Below, in pieces: positions 41,101-47,753 of a stretch of 48,837 nt of DNA. A model generated the notes under the pieces. That model was given only the letters and a program-made list of their open reading frames with translations, made no database searches and was not told the origin of the DNA. A program made the position numbers and the translations under genes. The DNA comes from a virus, in the IMG/VR virus record IMGVR_UViG_3300030099_002099, positions 1 through 48,837 of that record; one strand, 5' to 3'. Numbering within the stretch: position 1 is the first letter of the stretch; every line of letters begins with the position of its first letter.

Positions 41101-41606
41101 TCTTTTATGTAACTATGTGATCCACTATGGTATATCTGAAGGTCTCTAGAGTCTCCTAATGCTATTATTGAATTATCTCCCCACGTTGTGTATAACGCTG
41201 AGGATGTTGATTGATCTGCTTCTAACTCAAAGTAAGTTGCTACGCCTCCACTACCATCATCAGCTTGAAAAGCTATACCCTTATCATCAGCTATGTTTTT
41301 TAAAACTAATGTTCCAGTCTCGTTTCTAAGAAATGTATTAGCGCCAGTGTGGCGTATTGAAAAATCTTGAGAGCTACCAAATTCTATTTTATCTTCATCT
41401 GCTAGTTGAATATTGCCATCAACAGTTACAATACCACTAGAGTTAACGTTTAGTATAGGTATACCAGACACATCTGACACAGAAAATATATCTCCTTGTA
41501 AACTATCTGTTACAGAGAATAATTGTCCTGCAGTACCCTGTACGTCTACTACAGTTCCTGAGCCGTCTACTATGAGACCTTTTTTTACTTTAAATTCATT
41601 TGCCAT
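38118..41606 (-). CDS. Tail fibre with C-terminal S74 (intramolecular chaperone) domain
   Basis: A 1162-residue fibre. It begins MANEFKVKKGLIVDGSGTVV and contains two copies of a 40-residue unit (GQLFSVTDSL...GDIFSVSDVSGIPI...VNSSG), residues about 20-60 and 615-655. Long beta-repeat stretches of the type N-x-T/D-F-x-G-N-V follow (NADFQGNVILN; ATFAGAVTATSFTGDGSN). The last 100 residues are a peptidase S74 / endosialidase chaperone domain: AAYSDARVKTDVETI, MMGVIAQEV, GHYSVSYGNIVGVLIEAVKEL and a coiled-coil end. S74 domains trimerise the fibre and are often cleaved at the conserved Ser (here in YSDARVK). Confidence 0.85.
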   Translation of the reverse strand: MANEFKVKKGLIVDGSGTVVDVQGTAGQLFSVTDSLQGDIFSVSDVSGIPILNVNSSGIVTVDGNIQLADEDKIEFGSSQDFSIRHTGANTFLRNETGTLVLKNIADDKGIAFQADDGSGGVATYFELEADQSTSSALYTTWGDNSIIALGDSRDLQIYHSGSHSYIKDAGTGSLYFNANGSDRFFIGSDVAVLGSTDFAIPQGRKLLLDGIGGHTYLEEESDSNLKFYVAGGERMNLTNAVLNLTVGISMTDSILINYTGSDGQNNDAGLKIMNDGNDWGAYIRKHSNGNFGLRIDSGGNNAISVYSTTGGSTKTFNLNGGTGDGVFAGNVALGDGTLQTYHANVTSVLAMDDQTSLFTRADQLFLANNCFYNSSDAGTAIEAGKTSLVQLDRDKIRFYFTASASAGGTVSFQEKFRLDDSGNADFQGNVILNSRLTFDHGGDHYLEAGTNSLAYKNASGTSAMILNASSGNADITGDVSAPRFQGKTYPYNTTVGHTANATTTFIVAGSSAQTSIELSGGDVNSNIVFKTPDSSNVERTALSLDTSQNANFANVALFNDNKGINFGNSNAKIYGSSADGIKFNAGGSEAMRLNQSGNLTLDPGTLISAGGTVLDIQGSEGQLFSVTNSLTGDLFSVSDVSGIPIFNVNSSGTSTFDGDVTIDGTATATSITTTGTLTAANFLLTGTDGFNLPSGGFVDWANGDARIVEGLVNNYSLSFQTYDGSALNTALRLDGNNGATFNGFVVTDGQVGVDTFSPYTGTMLHVSGATTAPNTSASNPTNTTALFSNQDVAYGTLFATHGSGIGEIMQRRTNTATYYDLHLQPHGGDAAGVGIGGSVDAGFKFQVNGTSKFNGIVGMGPTGIYTSGATAALNLPSYALAIKNNVSGSNNNWSYIRNTATGNQANLEFTSGVGIALTLNHDKSATFAGAVTATSFTGDGSNLTNLPAGSAPSNMVTTNTTQTISGSKTFTNTVAFNNTGSYNARFGYTSGSQGSQIESPSTGLHTFRCDSDKLRFWMGGTGGSQETLTIDQQGRIGIKKASPAYTLDVNGSVSNISIYASHDVAAYSDARVKTDVETIPDALEKVNKLRGVTFKRTDEGSSDKRMMGVIAQEVLDIIPEVVNKRESDGHYSVSYGNIVGVLIEAVKELTAEVEELKKQIK
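39651..39767 (-). repeat. Internal duplication copy within the S74 fibre
   Basis: A 117-base segment encoding the GQLFSV...GDLFSVSDVSGIPI...NSSG unit. It matches 41436-41552 in the same gene at both the protein level and, less closely, the DNA level. Confidence 0.65.
41436..41552 (-). repeat. Internal duplication copy near the fibre N-terminus
   Basis: The partner of the copy at 39651-39767, of the same 117-base length and encoding the first GQLFSVTDSL...SGIPI unit. The protein motif is shared, while synonymous differences suggest an old duplication. Confidence 0.65.
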
Positions 41607-41627
41607 AATTACCTTTCATTTTCCGGG

Positions 41628-41660
41628 TTATATATTAAATCTATTTTTATATGCTTTATA
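41628..41660 (-). repeat. Repeat 1 of 3: conserved 3' end of LamG gene A
   Basis: The last 33 bases (stop codon and Y-K-A-Y-K-N-R-F-N-I) are nearly identical to those at 42974-43006 and 44532-44564, beyond what the protein alone requires. Confidence 0.7.
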
Positions 41661-42974
41661 ATTTTGTACTATTTCTTGATCTGAAAGTATTTTGTCGTGT
41701 ACTTTAACAACAGGTATTTCACCTTTAAAATAATTATTATAATGAGGCCTTTTACCTACGTGAGCAACTATATTACTATTATACCCTACTATTTGATCAA
41801 AGTTTGTTGATTGACTACCAGCTTGAAACGTTAAATTTTTTTCAACACCATCCACCCATATAGAGTAGTTATTTTGTCCAGCAGTAACAACAACATGGTG
41901 ATAATTGTTATCCTTAAAAGCAGTATGACCTTCTCTAACGTGAACTTGCACTGTGCCTCCATCTAATATTAAGTGTAATGATTCGTTATTATATCCACCG
42001 GTTAAATTACCGATACCTATACTCGAATAATTACTACTTCCGTTACCCCAACCTAATATTACTCTAAAAATATCGTTTGTTTCAATTGATTTAAATACCG
42101 CTTCAAAAGTAGCTAAAGAACCTATTGAGTTAAGAGTGTTGTTTATATCAATACAATCATCTGTTCCGTCAAATGTTAAAGCTCCTTTTTCAGTATTACT
42201 GGTATTATTTACGTTAATAGTTGCACCAGCTTTATTTAAGTTTTCAAGTGACTCGGTTGTTGAAACTCCAGCCGTATGAGCTACTGGTATAACCATATGT
42301 TGAGGTGGTACTATAAAATGAGTACTACTGGTTTGGTTTTTAACAAGAGATATTCCAGCTACATAATATCTATGATATGTTCTACCGTAGTTATATAAAA
42401 ATGAATATGCTAACATATACGCGGCTGTTGATTGTGTTGTAAATGATCCCCAAGCGTGATACCATCCGTCGCCTAAATGAGTTCTTCTATCGCTAGACGT
42501 ACTGTATACACCACCTTCTGTTAAAGTGCTACCAGATGAGTTTCTCTCATATCTGTACATAAAATTAGGATGTGTATAATTATCGCTATGTTTATATATA
42601 ATAGAATAAGTATAACTAGTACTAGCTTCAATTGGTATATATGGGTTATTACCATGATAATTAAATAAGTTAGGACAACAAGTTGATCCAGCTGTATTAC
42701 CACTACCATCGGCATTACCATGATTATTAAAATAATCACAATATCTAACGTTAACATCACCTAATGTAGGTATATAACATATTTTTTCTCCGTACCTAGC
42801 ACTTCTTCCAGTGTTATTAAAATCTGAAGTAGAATTCGCTATGTTTTCTAATAAATTAGTGTGAACTGGGCCTTTTGTTTTGTGACCATTAGACAAACTA
42901 ACACCACTATCATTATAACCGGTATCATAACCCCAAAATATATCTTCACTATTAATTTTTGGTCCTTTATACAT
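41628..42974 (-). CDS. LamG/concanavalin-like adhesin, paralog A
   Basis: A 448-residue member of a three-paralog family. The N-terminus carries the family WGYDTG motif (SEDIFWGYDTGYNDSG), the centre an aromatic variable domain (VYSTSSDRRTHLGDGWYHAW), and the C-terminus a LamG-type sandwich: TFDGTDDCIDI, ATFEAVFKSI, NYHHVVVTAGQNNYSIWVDG, GEIPVVKVHD, then YKNRFNI. Such lectin-like domains often bind sugars. It shares one base with paralog B upstream, with the S74 fibre gene 21 bases further on. The variable middle may set receptor specificity. Confidence 0.72.
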   Translation of the reverse strand: MYKGPKINSEDIFWGYDTGYNDSGVSLSNGHKTKGPVHTNLLENIANSTSDFNNTGRSARYGEKICYIPTLGDVNVRYCDYFNNHGNADGSGNTAGSTCCPNLFNYHGNNPYIPIEASTSYTYSIIYKHSDNYTHPNFMYRYERNSSGSTLTEGGVYSTSSDRRTHLGDGWYHAWGSFTTQSTAAYMLAYSFLYNYGRTYHRYYVAGISLVKNQTSSTHFIVPPQHMVIPVAHTAGVSTTESLENLNKAGATINVNNTSNTEKGALTFDGTDDCIDINNTLNSIGSLATFEAVFKSIETNDIFRVILGWGNGSSNYSSIGIGNLTGGYNNESLHLILDGGTVQVHVREGHTAFKDNNYHHVVVTAGQNNYSIWVDGVEKNLTFQAGSQSTNFDQIVGYNSNIVAHVGKRPHYNNYFKGEIPVVKVHDKILSDQEIVQNYKAYKNRFNI

Positions 42975-43006
42975 TATATATTAAATCTATTTTTATAAGC
43001 ACTATA
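42974..43006 (-). repeat. Repeat 2 of 3: conserved 3' end of LamG gene B
   Basis: Differs from copy 1 by a few bases only (the AYK codons), although the rest of the genes diverge strongly at DNA level. Confidence 0.7.
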
Positions 43007-44200
43007 ATTTATAGATACTTCGTTTGCTTTTAAACATCTGTTATATATTCTTATTATTGGTATTTCACCGTTGTGTATTGTATCTCCATTTCTAGTGTCT
43101 CCACCAAACCTAAATGTGTTAAAACCTGAAGGTATCGTAAACCCACTAGCTGATGTAAAAGTTATATTAGTTCCAGAGTTTGAAGTTGTATTAATTAAAA
43201 CACCATCAACATAAAATTTAAAACAATTATTATAAACATCTCTGACAATAACACAGTGATGATAACTAGATCCATTTGTTGTAACAACATTGCTAGCTGT
43301 AAAAATATTTCTTTCGCCTCTATTCCAATACATTCTTAAAGCGCCACCAGACTGTTCAAAGTTAACATCATGTGCACCTACATTAAAATTTCCAAATATT
43401 ATTGATCTACCACTGTCTTCAAACTTGACTACACACTCCATAGACATAGAATCAGCCCAAATGTGTGGAAAGTTATTTATAACACCTTTATCGTCTGTGC
43501 CATCAAATACTGGTTGACCAGTTGAATCAAAAGATACACTAGAAAGATCTACACTAAGATTACGTTTTAAATCAATTAAACTATTAGTGTTACTTCTAGA
43601 CGTTGGTGTATGAGGTGTACAATGATCTTTTTGCTCTACTTGAAAGTTTTTAATAAAAACAAAATCTGTTCCGCTGCTAAAAGTAGTATTATTAATTGGG
43701 TTTGTAAATAAGTAACCAGGTTGACTTGTGGTTGATGTATAAGCAAAACCTTCTCTTTTAACTAAATAACAACCATCATCTTTAAGAACACTACTTACCG
43801 TGCCACCGTGATCCATAGGTTGATTTACGTAACTAACACCAGTTGTACCAAAATAATTAAATTTATGTGGCACGTTTGTTTTTATTTTAGCTTGCGTAGA
43901 ATATTTAACACCACCAGTAAAAGAAGTATTAGCAAGACGCATTATATACGGATATGAGCCACCGCTAAAAGTACCACTCATTGAGTATTTTAAATAACCA
44001 TCTTCTTCACCAACGTAACTTAAAGAAACACCTGACATGCCAATAAGTTGGTTCTGTGACTGAGTAGATGAATGTAAGTTTGTTGTTGGTTCACCTGGAT
44101 AAAATCTAGTTCCAGTTTCATTGTTGTTAACACCTATACCTGTATCATAACCAAAAACTAAACCATCGTTAGTAACACCTGTGTTATGTTTTAAACCCAT
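42974..44200 (-). CDS. LamG/concanavalin-like adhesin, paralog B
   Basis: A 408-residue paralog. It has VFGYDTG near the N-terminus, then TRFYPGEPTTNL, a divergent middle, TNSLIDLKRNLSVDL followed by STGQPVFDGTDD, and the LamG strands SSYHHCVIVRDVYNNCFKFY and GEIPIIRIYNRCL, ending AYKNRFNI. Closest to the paralog at 44532-45725 by eye: they share TRFY.G.PTTNL, SLIDLK and SFDSTGQP. It lies two bases after the 108-aa gene and overlaps paralog A by one base. Tail adhesin is the likely role. Confidence 0.75.
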   Translation of the reverse strand: MGLKHNTGVTNDGLVFGYDTGIGVNNNETGTRFYPGEPTTNLHSSTQSQNQLIGMSGVSLSYVGEEDGYLKYSMSGTFSGGSYPYIMRLANTSFTGGVKYSTQAKIKTNVPHKFNYFGTTGVSYVNQPMDHGGTVSSVLKDDGCYLVKREGFAYTSTTSQPGYLFTNPINNTTFSSGTDFVFIKNFQVEQKDHCTPHTPTSRSNTNSLIDLKRNLSVDLSSVSFDSTGQPVFDGTDDKGVINNFPHIWADSMSMECVVKFEDSGRSIIFGNFNVGAHDVNFEQSGGALRMYWNRGERNIFTASNVVTTNGSSYHHCVIVRDVYNNCFKFYVDGVLINTTSNSGTNITFTSASGFTIPSGFNTFRFGGDTRNGDTIHNGEIPIIRIYNRCLKANEVSINYSAYKNRFNI

Positions 44201-44202
44201 TT

Positions 44203-44529
44203 TTATTCTTCTTTTTTACTCCACTTTTCCGTAGATAATAAATCTAATACATCTTCGTGGTTATATTCTTTGTATTCTGAGCTATAAATATCAGGTCTAC
44301 CATAAACGCCAGCTTTTACGGTGTAAGTTTTTTCTTCCATAGTGTTAGCTTCAGTATATGTAGTTTCATAATCTTCTTTTACAATATCTACTTGATATTT
44401 GATAAAAGTTTCACTACCGTCTATTGATTTTCTCAAAGATTCTTTATTTGGTTCTAAAACTTGATCAAAGTTTATATCGTCTATTTTATCAGTTGGTATA
44501 ACCAACCATCTTCTATTTTCAAATGCCAT
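44203..44529 (-). CDS. Small fibre-associated protein (108 aa)
   Basis: A 108-residue soluble protein, MAFENRRWLVIPTDKIDDIN at the start and a C-terminus rich in Glu/Lys/Tyr (HEDVLDLLSTEKWSKKEE). It sits between two LamG paralogs (2-base gaps on both sides). I recall similar short RxWLVIPT proteins next to phage tail-fibre genes, where they could be fibre chaperones or adaptors. The RSIDGSETFIKYQ-type middle has beta character. No catalytic motif. Being interposed between paralogs suggests the whole set duplicated around it or it moves with them. Confidence 0.6.
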   Translation of the reverse strand: MAFENRRWLVIPTDKIDDINFDQVLEPNKESLRKSIDGSETFIKYQVDIVKEDYETTYTEANTMEEKTYTVKAGVYGRPDIYSSEYKEYNHEDVLDLLSTEKWSKKEE

Positions 44530-44531
44530 AA

Positions 44532-44564
44532 TTATAAATTAAATCTGTTTTTATATGCTTTAAA
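44532..44564 (-). repeat. Repeat 3 of 3: conserved 3' end of LamG gene C
   Basis: Third copy of the same terminal segment, with a few substitutions and a final Leu codon in place of Ile. Confidence 0.7.
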
Positions 44565-45725
44565 ATTATTTAATACTTGTTGTTCTGTCAATGATTTTTT
44601 GTAATATTTAATTACGTATATATGACCATTGTAATAACTAAACCAATTTCTTCCTATAGCGTTTACAGGTCCTCCATTAGTTGTAACGCTACTAAAACCA
44701 CTTACGGAATCTTTAACACCATTTACATACATGTCCATAGTGGCATTAGATTTATTCACCCACGTTAAATAATATTTTCTATTTAAATCTACTGTAGTAG
44801 AGGTACCTTGCCTGTTTTGCCAGCTACCATTGTAATGTCTATAAAATATTCTATTATTATTTGTTCCAAAACCATTAGTAACTGGTCCTCCAGAACTATT
44901 TGAAAGAATATTATAACCATACGCATCTTGCTCTATTACTGCGTCTATTGTCCAAGCTCCGTTTCCTAAATTAGTACTAGTTATAGGTATCACATCATCA
45001 GATCCATCAAACTCAGGCTGTCCGGTTGAATCAAAAGATAAATTTGATAAATCAAAGCTTAATGTTTTTTTCAAATCTATTAAACTAGATGTGTTTGATC
45101 TTGAGCCAGTAACATATGGTGTTGGTATTGTACCTTCTTCTAATTGAAGATTTTTATAATAAAAAAAGTCATTTAAACCACTAGTGTTTGTACCGCCTGT
45201 ATTATATATAAATGGTACGTGTACATGTGTGCCACCAGATTTATTTATGTTCATACCAATATGACCATTATTAAGTGAATTGTCTATTGACACATTTGAT
45301 GTAGATCCTGTGTTATAATTTCTATTTACAAAGTAATTTCTTGAACCACCACCACTACCGTCTTGAGTAAGTGTATAACCTTTACCACGTAAATTACCCC
45401 AGTCAGCTTCAAAAGATTGTGCGTAAGTAACACCACTTTGTAAAGTTACATAGCTACCCATTTGAACAGTTCTAAAGTTGCTTCCTCTAGCTGTTATAGT
45501 TACTTTTTTCCAACCAGGACCTTTTTCAGGAGCATCTACAACACTACCAGCGTTACCACTACTAGTAGCATGTATAAACGCGGCGCTTGATGTTGATACT
45601 AAATTTGTAGTAGGCTTACCTTTATAAAATCTAGTAGACTCGCCTGGATCTGCTACTCCATAACCACTGTCATAACCGAATATTAAATCTTCTTTTTCTA
45701 TATTTATTCCTCTTGCTATTCCCAT
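44532..45725 (-). CDS. LamG/concanavalin-like adhesin, paralog C
   Basis: A 397-residue paralog with LIFGYDSGYG near the N-terminus, TRFYKGKPTTNL, a divergent aromatic middle, TSSLIDLKKTLSFDL, SFDSTGQPEFDGSDD, and the LamG strands RKYYLTWVNKSNATMDMYVN and GHIYVIKYYKKSL, with the family ending AYKNRFNL. Its start overlaps the stop of the upstream fibre gene by one base. The conserved ends and variable centre are what one expects of receptor-binding proteins under selection. The sugar or protein target is not known. Confidence 0.75.
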   Translation of the reverse strand: MGIARGINIEKEDLIFGYDSGYGVADPGESTRFYKGKPTTNLVSTSSAAFIHATSSGNAGSVVDAPEKGPGWKKVTITARGSNFRTVQMGSYVTLQSGVTYAQSFEADWGNLRGKGYTLTQDGSGGGSRNYFVNRNYNTGSTSNVSIDNSLNNGHIGMNINKSGGTHVHVPFIYNTGGTNTSGLNDFFYYKNLQLEEGTIPTPYVTGSRSNTSSLIDLKKTLSFDLSNLSFDSTGQPEFDGSDDVIPITSTNLGNGAWTIDAVIEQDAYGYNILSNSSGGPVTNGFGTNNNRIFYRHYNGSWQNRQGTSTTVDLNRKYYLTWVNKSNATMDMYVNGVKDSVSGFSSVTTNGGPVNAIGRNWFSYYNGHIYVIKYYKKSLTEQQVLNNFKAYKNRFNL

Positions 45726-47692
45726 TATATTGCTCTTACCAATGCTTTAATTGTCCAACTGCTTGAAGTAGTTGTTGCTTTTAAACTAAAATTAGACGAC
45801 ACTAGATCTACACTTAGCGTTACATCTGATGTGTCACCTAAATCAACTGTTGATGTTTCGTTAAATTCTACGTTTGTTCCGTCGTGAACAGCCATAACAG
45901 TACCGGCTCTAACGTTAGTACCATTTTTAATCAAATAGTCAAAAAACGCAGCTTCATAGGTAGTACCACTTACACTAAGAACTGTTGTTGTAGTTGAAGA
46001 AGACGTAACAAGATTACTATTTATTAATGTATCACTAATAGATCCACTTTGTATTTCTAACCTTCCACCAACCAGTGCGCTAGCTGCAAAAGTTGCGTTA
46101 CCAGTTTCAAAATTATATGATGAACCCCTAAAATTTGTTGCGTGACTATTATTACCAATGAAAAGAGCACCATTAGAAAATACATGATCACTTTGTAATG
46201 TTAATGTTCTATTGTCGCCAGTAGATGTTAGTACTAATACCGAGCCATTATTACTTTGATTCGTTAATATGTGAGAATTATTACCAACTGCGTTTGCAAA
46301 TAATTGGTCATTGATTGTTACTTTTGCTGCAAAAGTTGCGTTGCCATTTGCTCTACCAATTTTTAAAAATTCTGTGTTAGTACCATTTAATCTACGCTCA
46401 AAACTAAAATCTCCATCAGTACCTCTATGTAAAATCCTCATTCCATGGTTAGAATCAGAATAAATTTCAAGACCTGGTATTGTATCAGAATTACCATACG
46501 CTTTTACTGTACTTGCAAAAGTCGCGGTATTATTATCTGATGTATCTATTTCAAACAACTCCGCGTTATTAACACCTCTAACAACAAATCTTGAACTAGA
46601 ATCATCTAGATCAAAAAACATATCTTCTGTGGTGAATAAACCTGTGTTGCTTACATTAACCCAACTAGAAAACTTAGCATAACCACCACTTACGTTTTCT
46701 AATCTAAAACCACTAGGTAAATTTATCTCTTTAGTAAAAACATCACCATCGTATTTTATACCAAAAGGTTCTTCACCATTTGTATCAGCACCAGTACCAG
46801 TTGCAGTAAAGAAAACAAAACCTGTTATACCTCTTTCTATTTGTTTACTATCACCAGTTGGCAATGTATTTACATTTGTAAAGTTTACAATAGATGCTTC
46901 TGTAGAACCATCTGGAAGTATTGTTACTGTTAGATGATCCTCACCGCTACCTTTTATATCTACAAAAGACTTACCTGATGTTGAATTTCTTACAACTCTT
47001 ATGTGAGTTAAAAAGTTTGGATAACTACTATGTAATATTGTTAATGAAGCGTTAGCGTTTGACCAAGCTGTATTAACTATAGCTTCAAATCTAAAAGGCG
47101 TACCAGTGCCACCACCTCCTTGTATTAAGAAACGACATTTACCTCTACCTTGACCACCTGACAGTTCAATTATTCTATGCCATCCGTTGCTAGCATTAAA
47201 TGATTCTCCTCCACTAGCACTATTAATAGTTTCTCTATAAAAATTATCATGAGATGTAATCTGTAATCCATTTACGTGTAAAGTAGATGCACTTACAAAA
47301 AAATCTCCATCAGAATCAATAGCTGTTGTTCCATTCCAAATAGCTAATCTATTATCAACACCAGTTCCAGTTACGGTACCAGTATTTCCTGTTAGTAAAA
47401 CGCCATTAGCAGTAACATTACCTGAAAAAGTTGCTCCGCCTAGAACTTCCATTGTGGTGGTTAGGCTTCTATTTATATATACTAAATCTGTATTTTCATT
47501 AGTACCTACTTTTCCTCTAAACTCTAATCTATCTGAAGAACCATCATATTTTATATCAAAGTGTTCACCAGATGCAGTTTCTTTAAATACTATTCTACCA
47601 TTTGGATCAGTATTAGCGCCACTATTATCAAAAAGAGTAATTGTAGGATCTGTAGTATTTAACGAAATATCTGAAAGAAATGGTATTGGCAT
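45725..47692 (-). CDS. Tail fibre protein with beta-repeat (655 aa)
   Basis: A 655-residue fibre beginning MPIPFLSDISLNTTDPTITL. It contains repeated ATF-S/A-x-x-V units (GGATFSGNVTANG; NNTATFASTVKAYGN; GNATFAAKVTINDQLF; GNATFAASALVGGR), a pattern of phage tail-fibre shafts, and a long middle with REWHRIIEL-type beta segments. The C-terminal part is a compact beta-domain ending SSSWTIKALVRAI and lacks an S74 chaperone, unlike the 1162-aa fibre. It starts just after the terminator at 47712-47745, so it may open a new transcript. Its C-terminal region resembles marine phage host-specificity proteins. Confidence 0.72.
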   Translation of the reverse strand: MPIPFLSDISLNTTDPTITLFDNSGANTDPNGRIVFKETASGEHFDIKYDGSSDRLEFRGKVGTNENTDLVYINRSLTTTMEVLGGATFSGNVTANGVLLTGNTGTVTGTGVDNRLAIWNGTTAIDSDGDFFVSASTLHVNGLQITSHDNFYRETINSASGGESFNASNGWHRIIELSGGQGRGKCRFLIQGGGGTGTPFRFEAIVNTAWSNANASLTILHSSYPNFLTHIRVVRNSTSGKSFVDIKGSGEDHLTVTILPDGSTEASIVNFTNVNTLPTGDSKQIERGITGFVFFTATGTGADTNGEEPFGIKYDGDVFTKEINLPSGFRLENVSGGYAKFSSWVNVSNTGLFTTEDMFFDLDDSSSRFVVRGVNNAELFEIDTSDNNTATFASTVKAYGNSDTIPGLEIYSDSNHGMRILHRGTDGDFSFERRLNGTNTEFLKIGRANGNATFAAKVTINDQLFANAVGNNSHILTNQSNNGSVLVLTSTGDNRTLTLQSDHVFSNGALFIGNNSHATNFRGSSYNFETGNATFAASALVGGRLEIQSGSISDTLINSNLVTSSSTTTTVLSVSGTTYEAAFFDYLIKNGTNVRAGTVMAVHDGTNVEFNETSTVDLGDTSDVTLSVDLVSSNFSLKATTTSSSWTIKALVRAI

Positions 47693-47711
47693 ATTAATTT
47701 ATTTGAATAGT

Positions 47712-47745
47712 AAAAAAAACGGTACTCACGTACCGCTTTATTTTA
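47712..47745 (-). terminator. Intrinsic terminator after the truncated fibre gene
   Basis: A perfect 6-bp stem CGGTAC/GTACCG (47720-47725 and 47730-47735) with a 4-base loop. It can extend by a G-T and three A-T pairs, with an 8-base T run on the - strand side (A run at 47712-47719). The other strand also has a T-rich flank, so it could work both ways. It lies directly after the stop of the truncated fibre gene (47754) and before the next gene. Confidence 0.85.
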
Positions 47746-47753
47746 TTTTGTTA

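Noticed and set aside
41628-45725. Diversity-generating retroelement acting on the variable LamG genes
   Set aside because: No reverse transcriptase, no template repeat and no A-biased variable segment was visible in the window.
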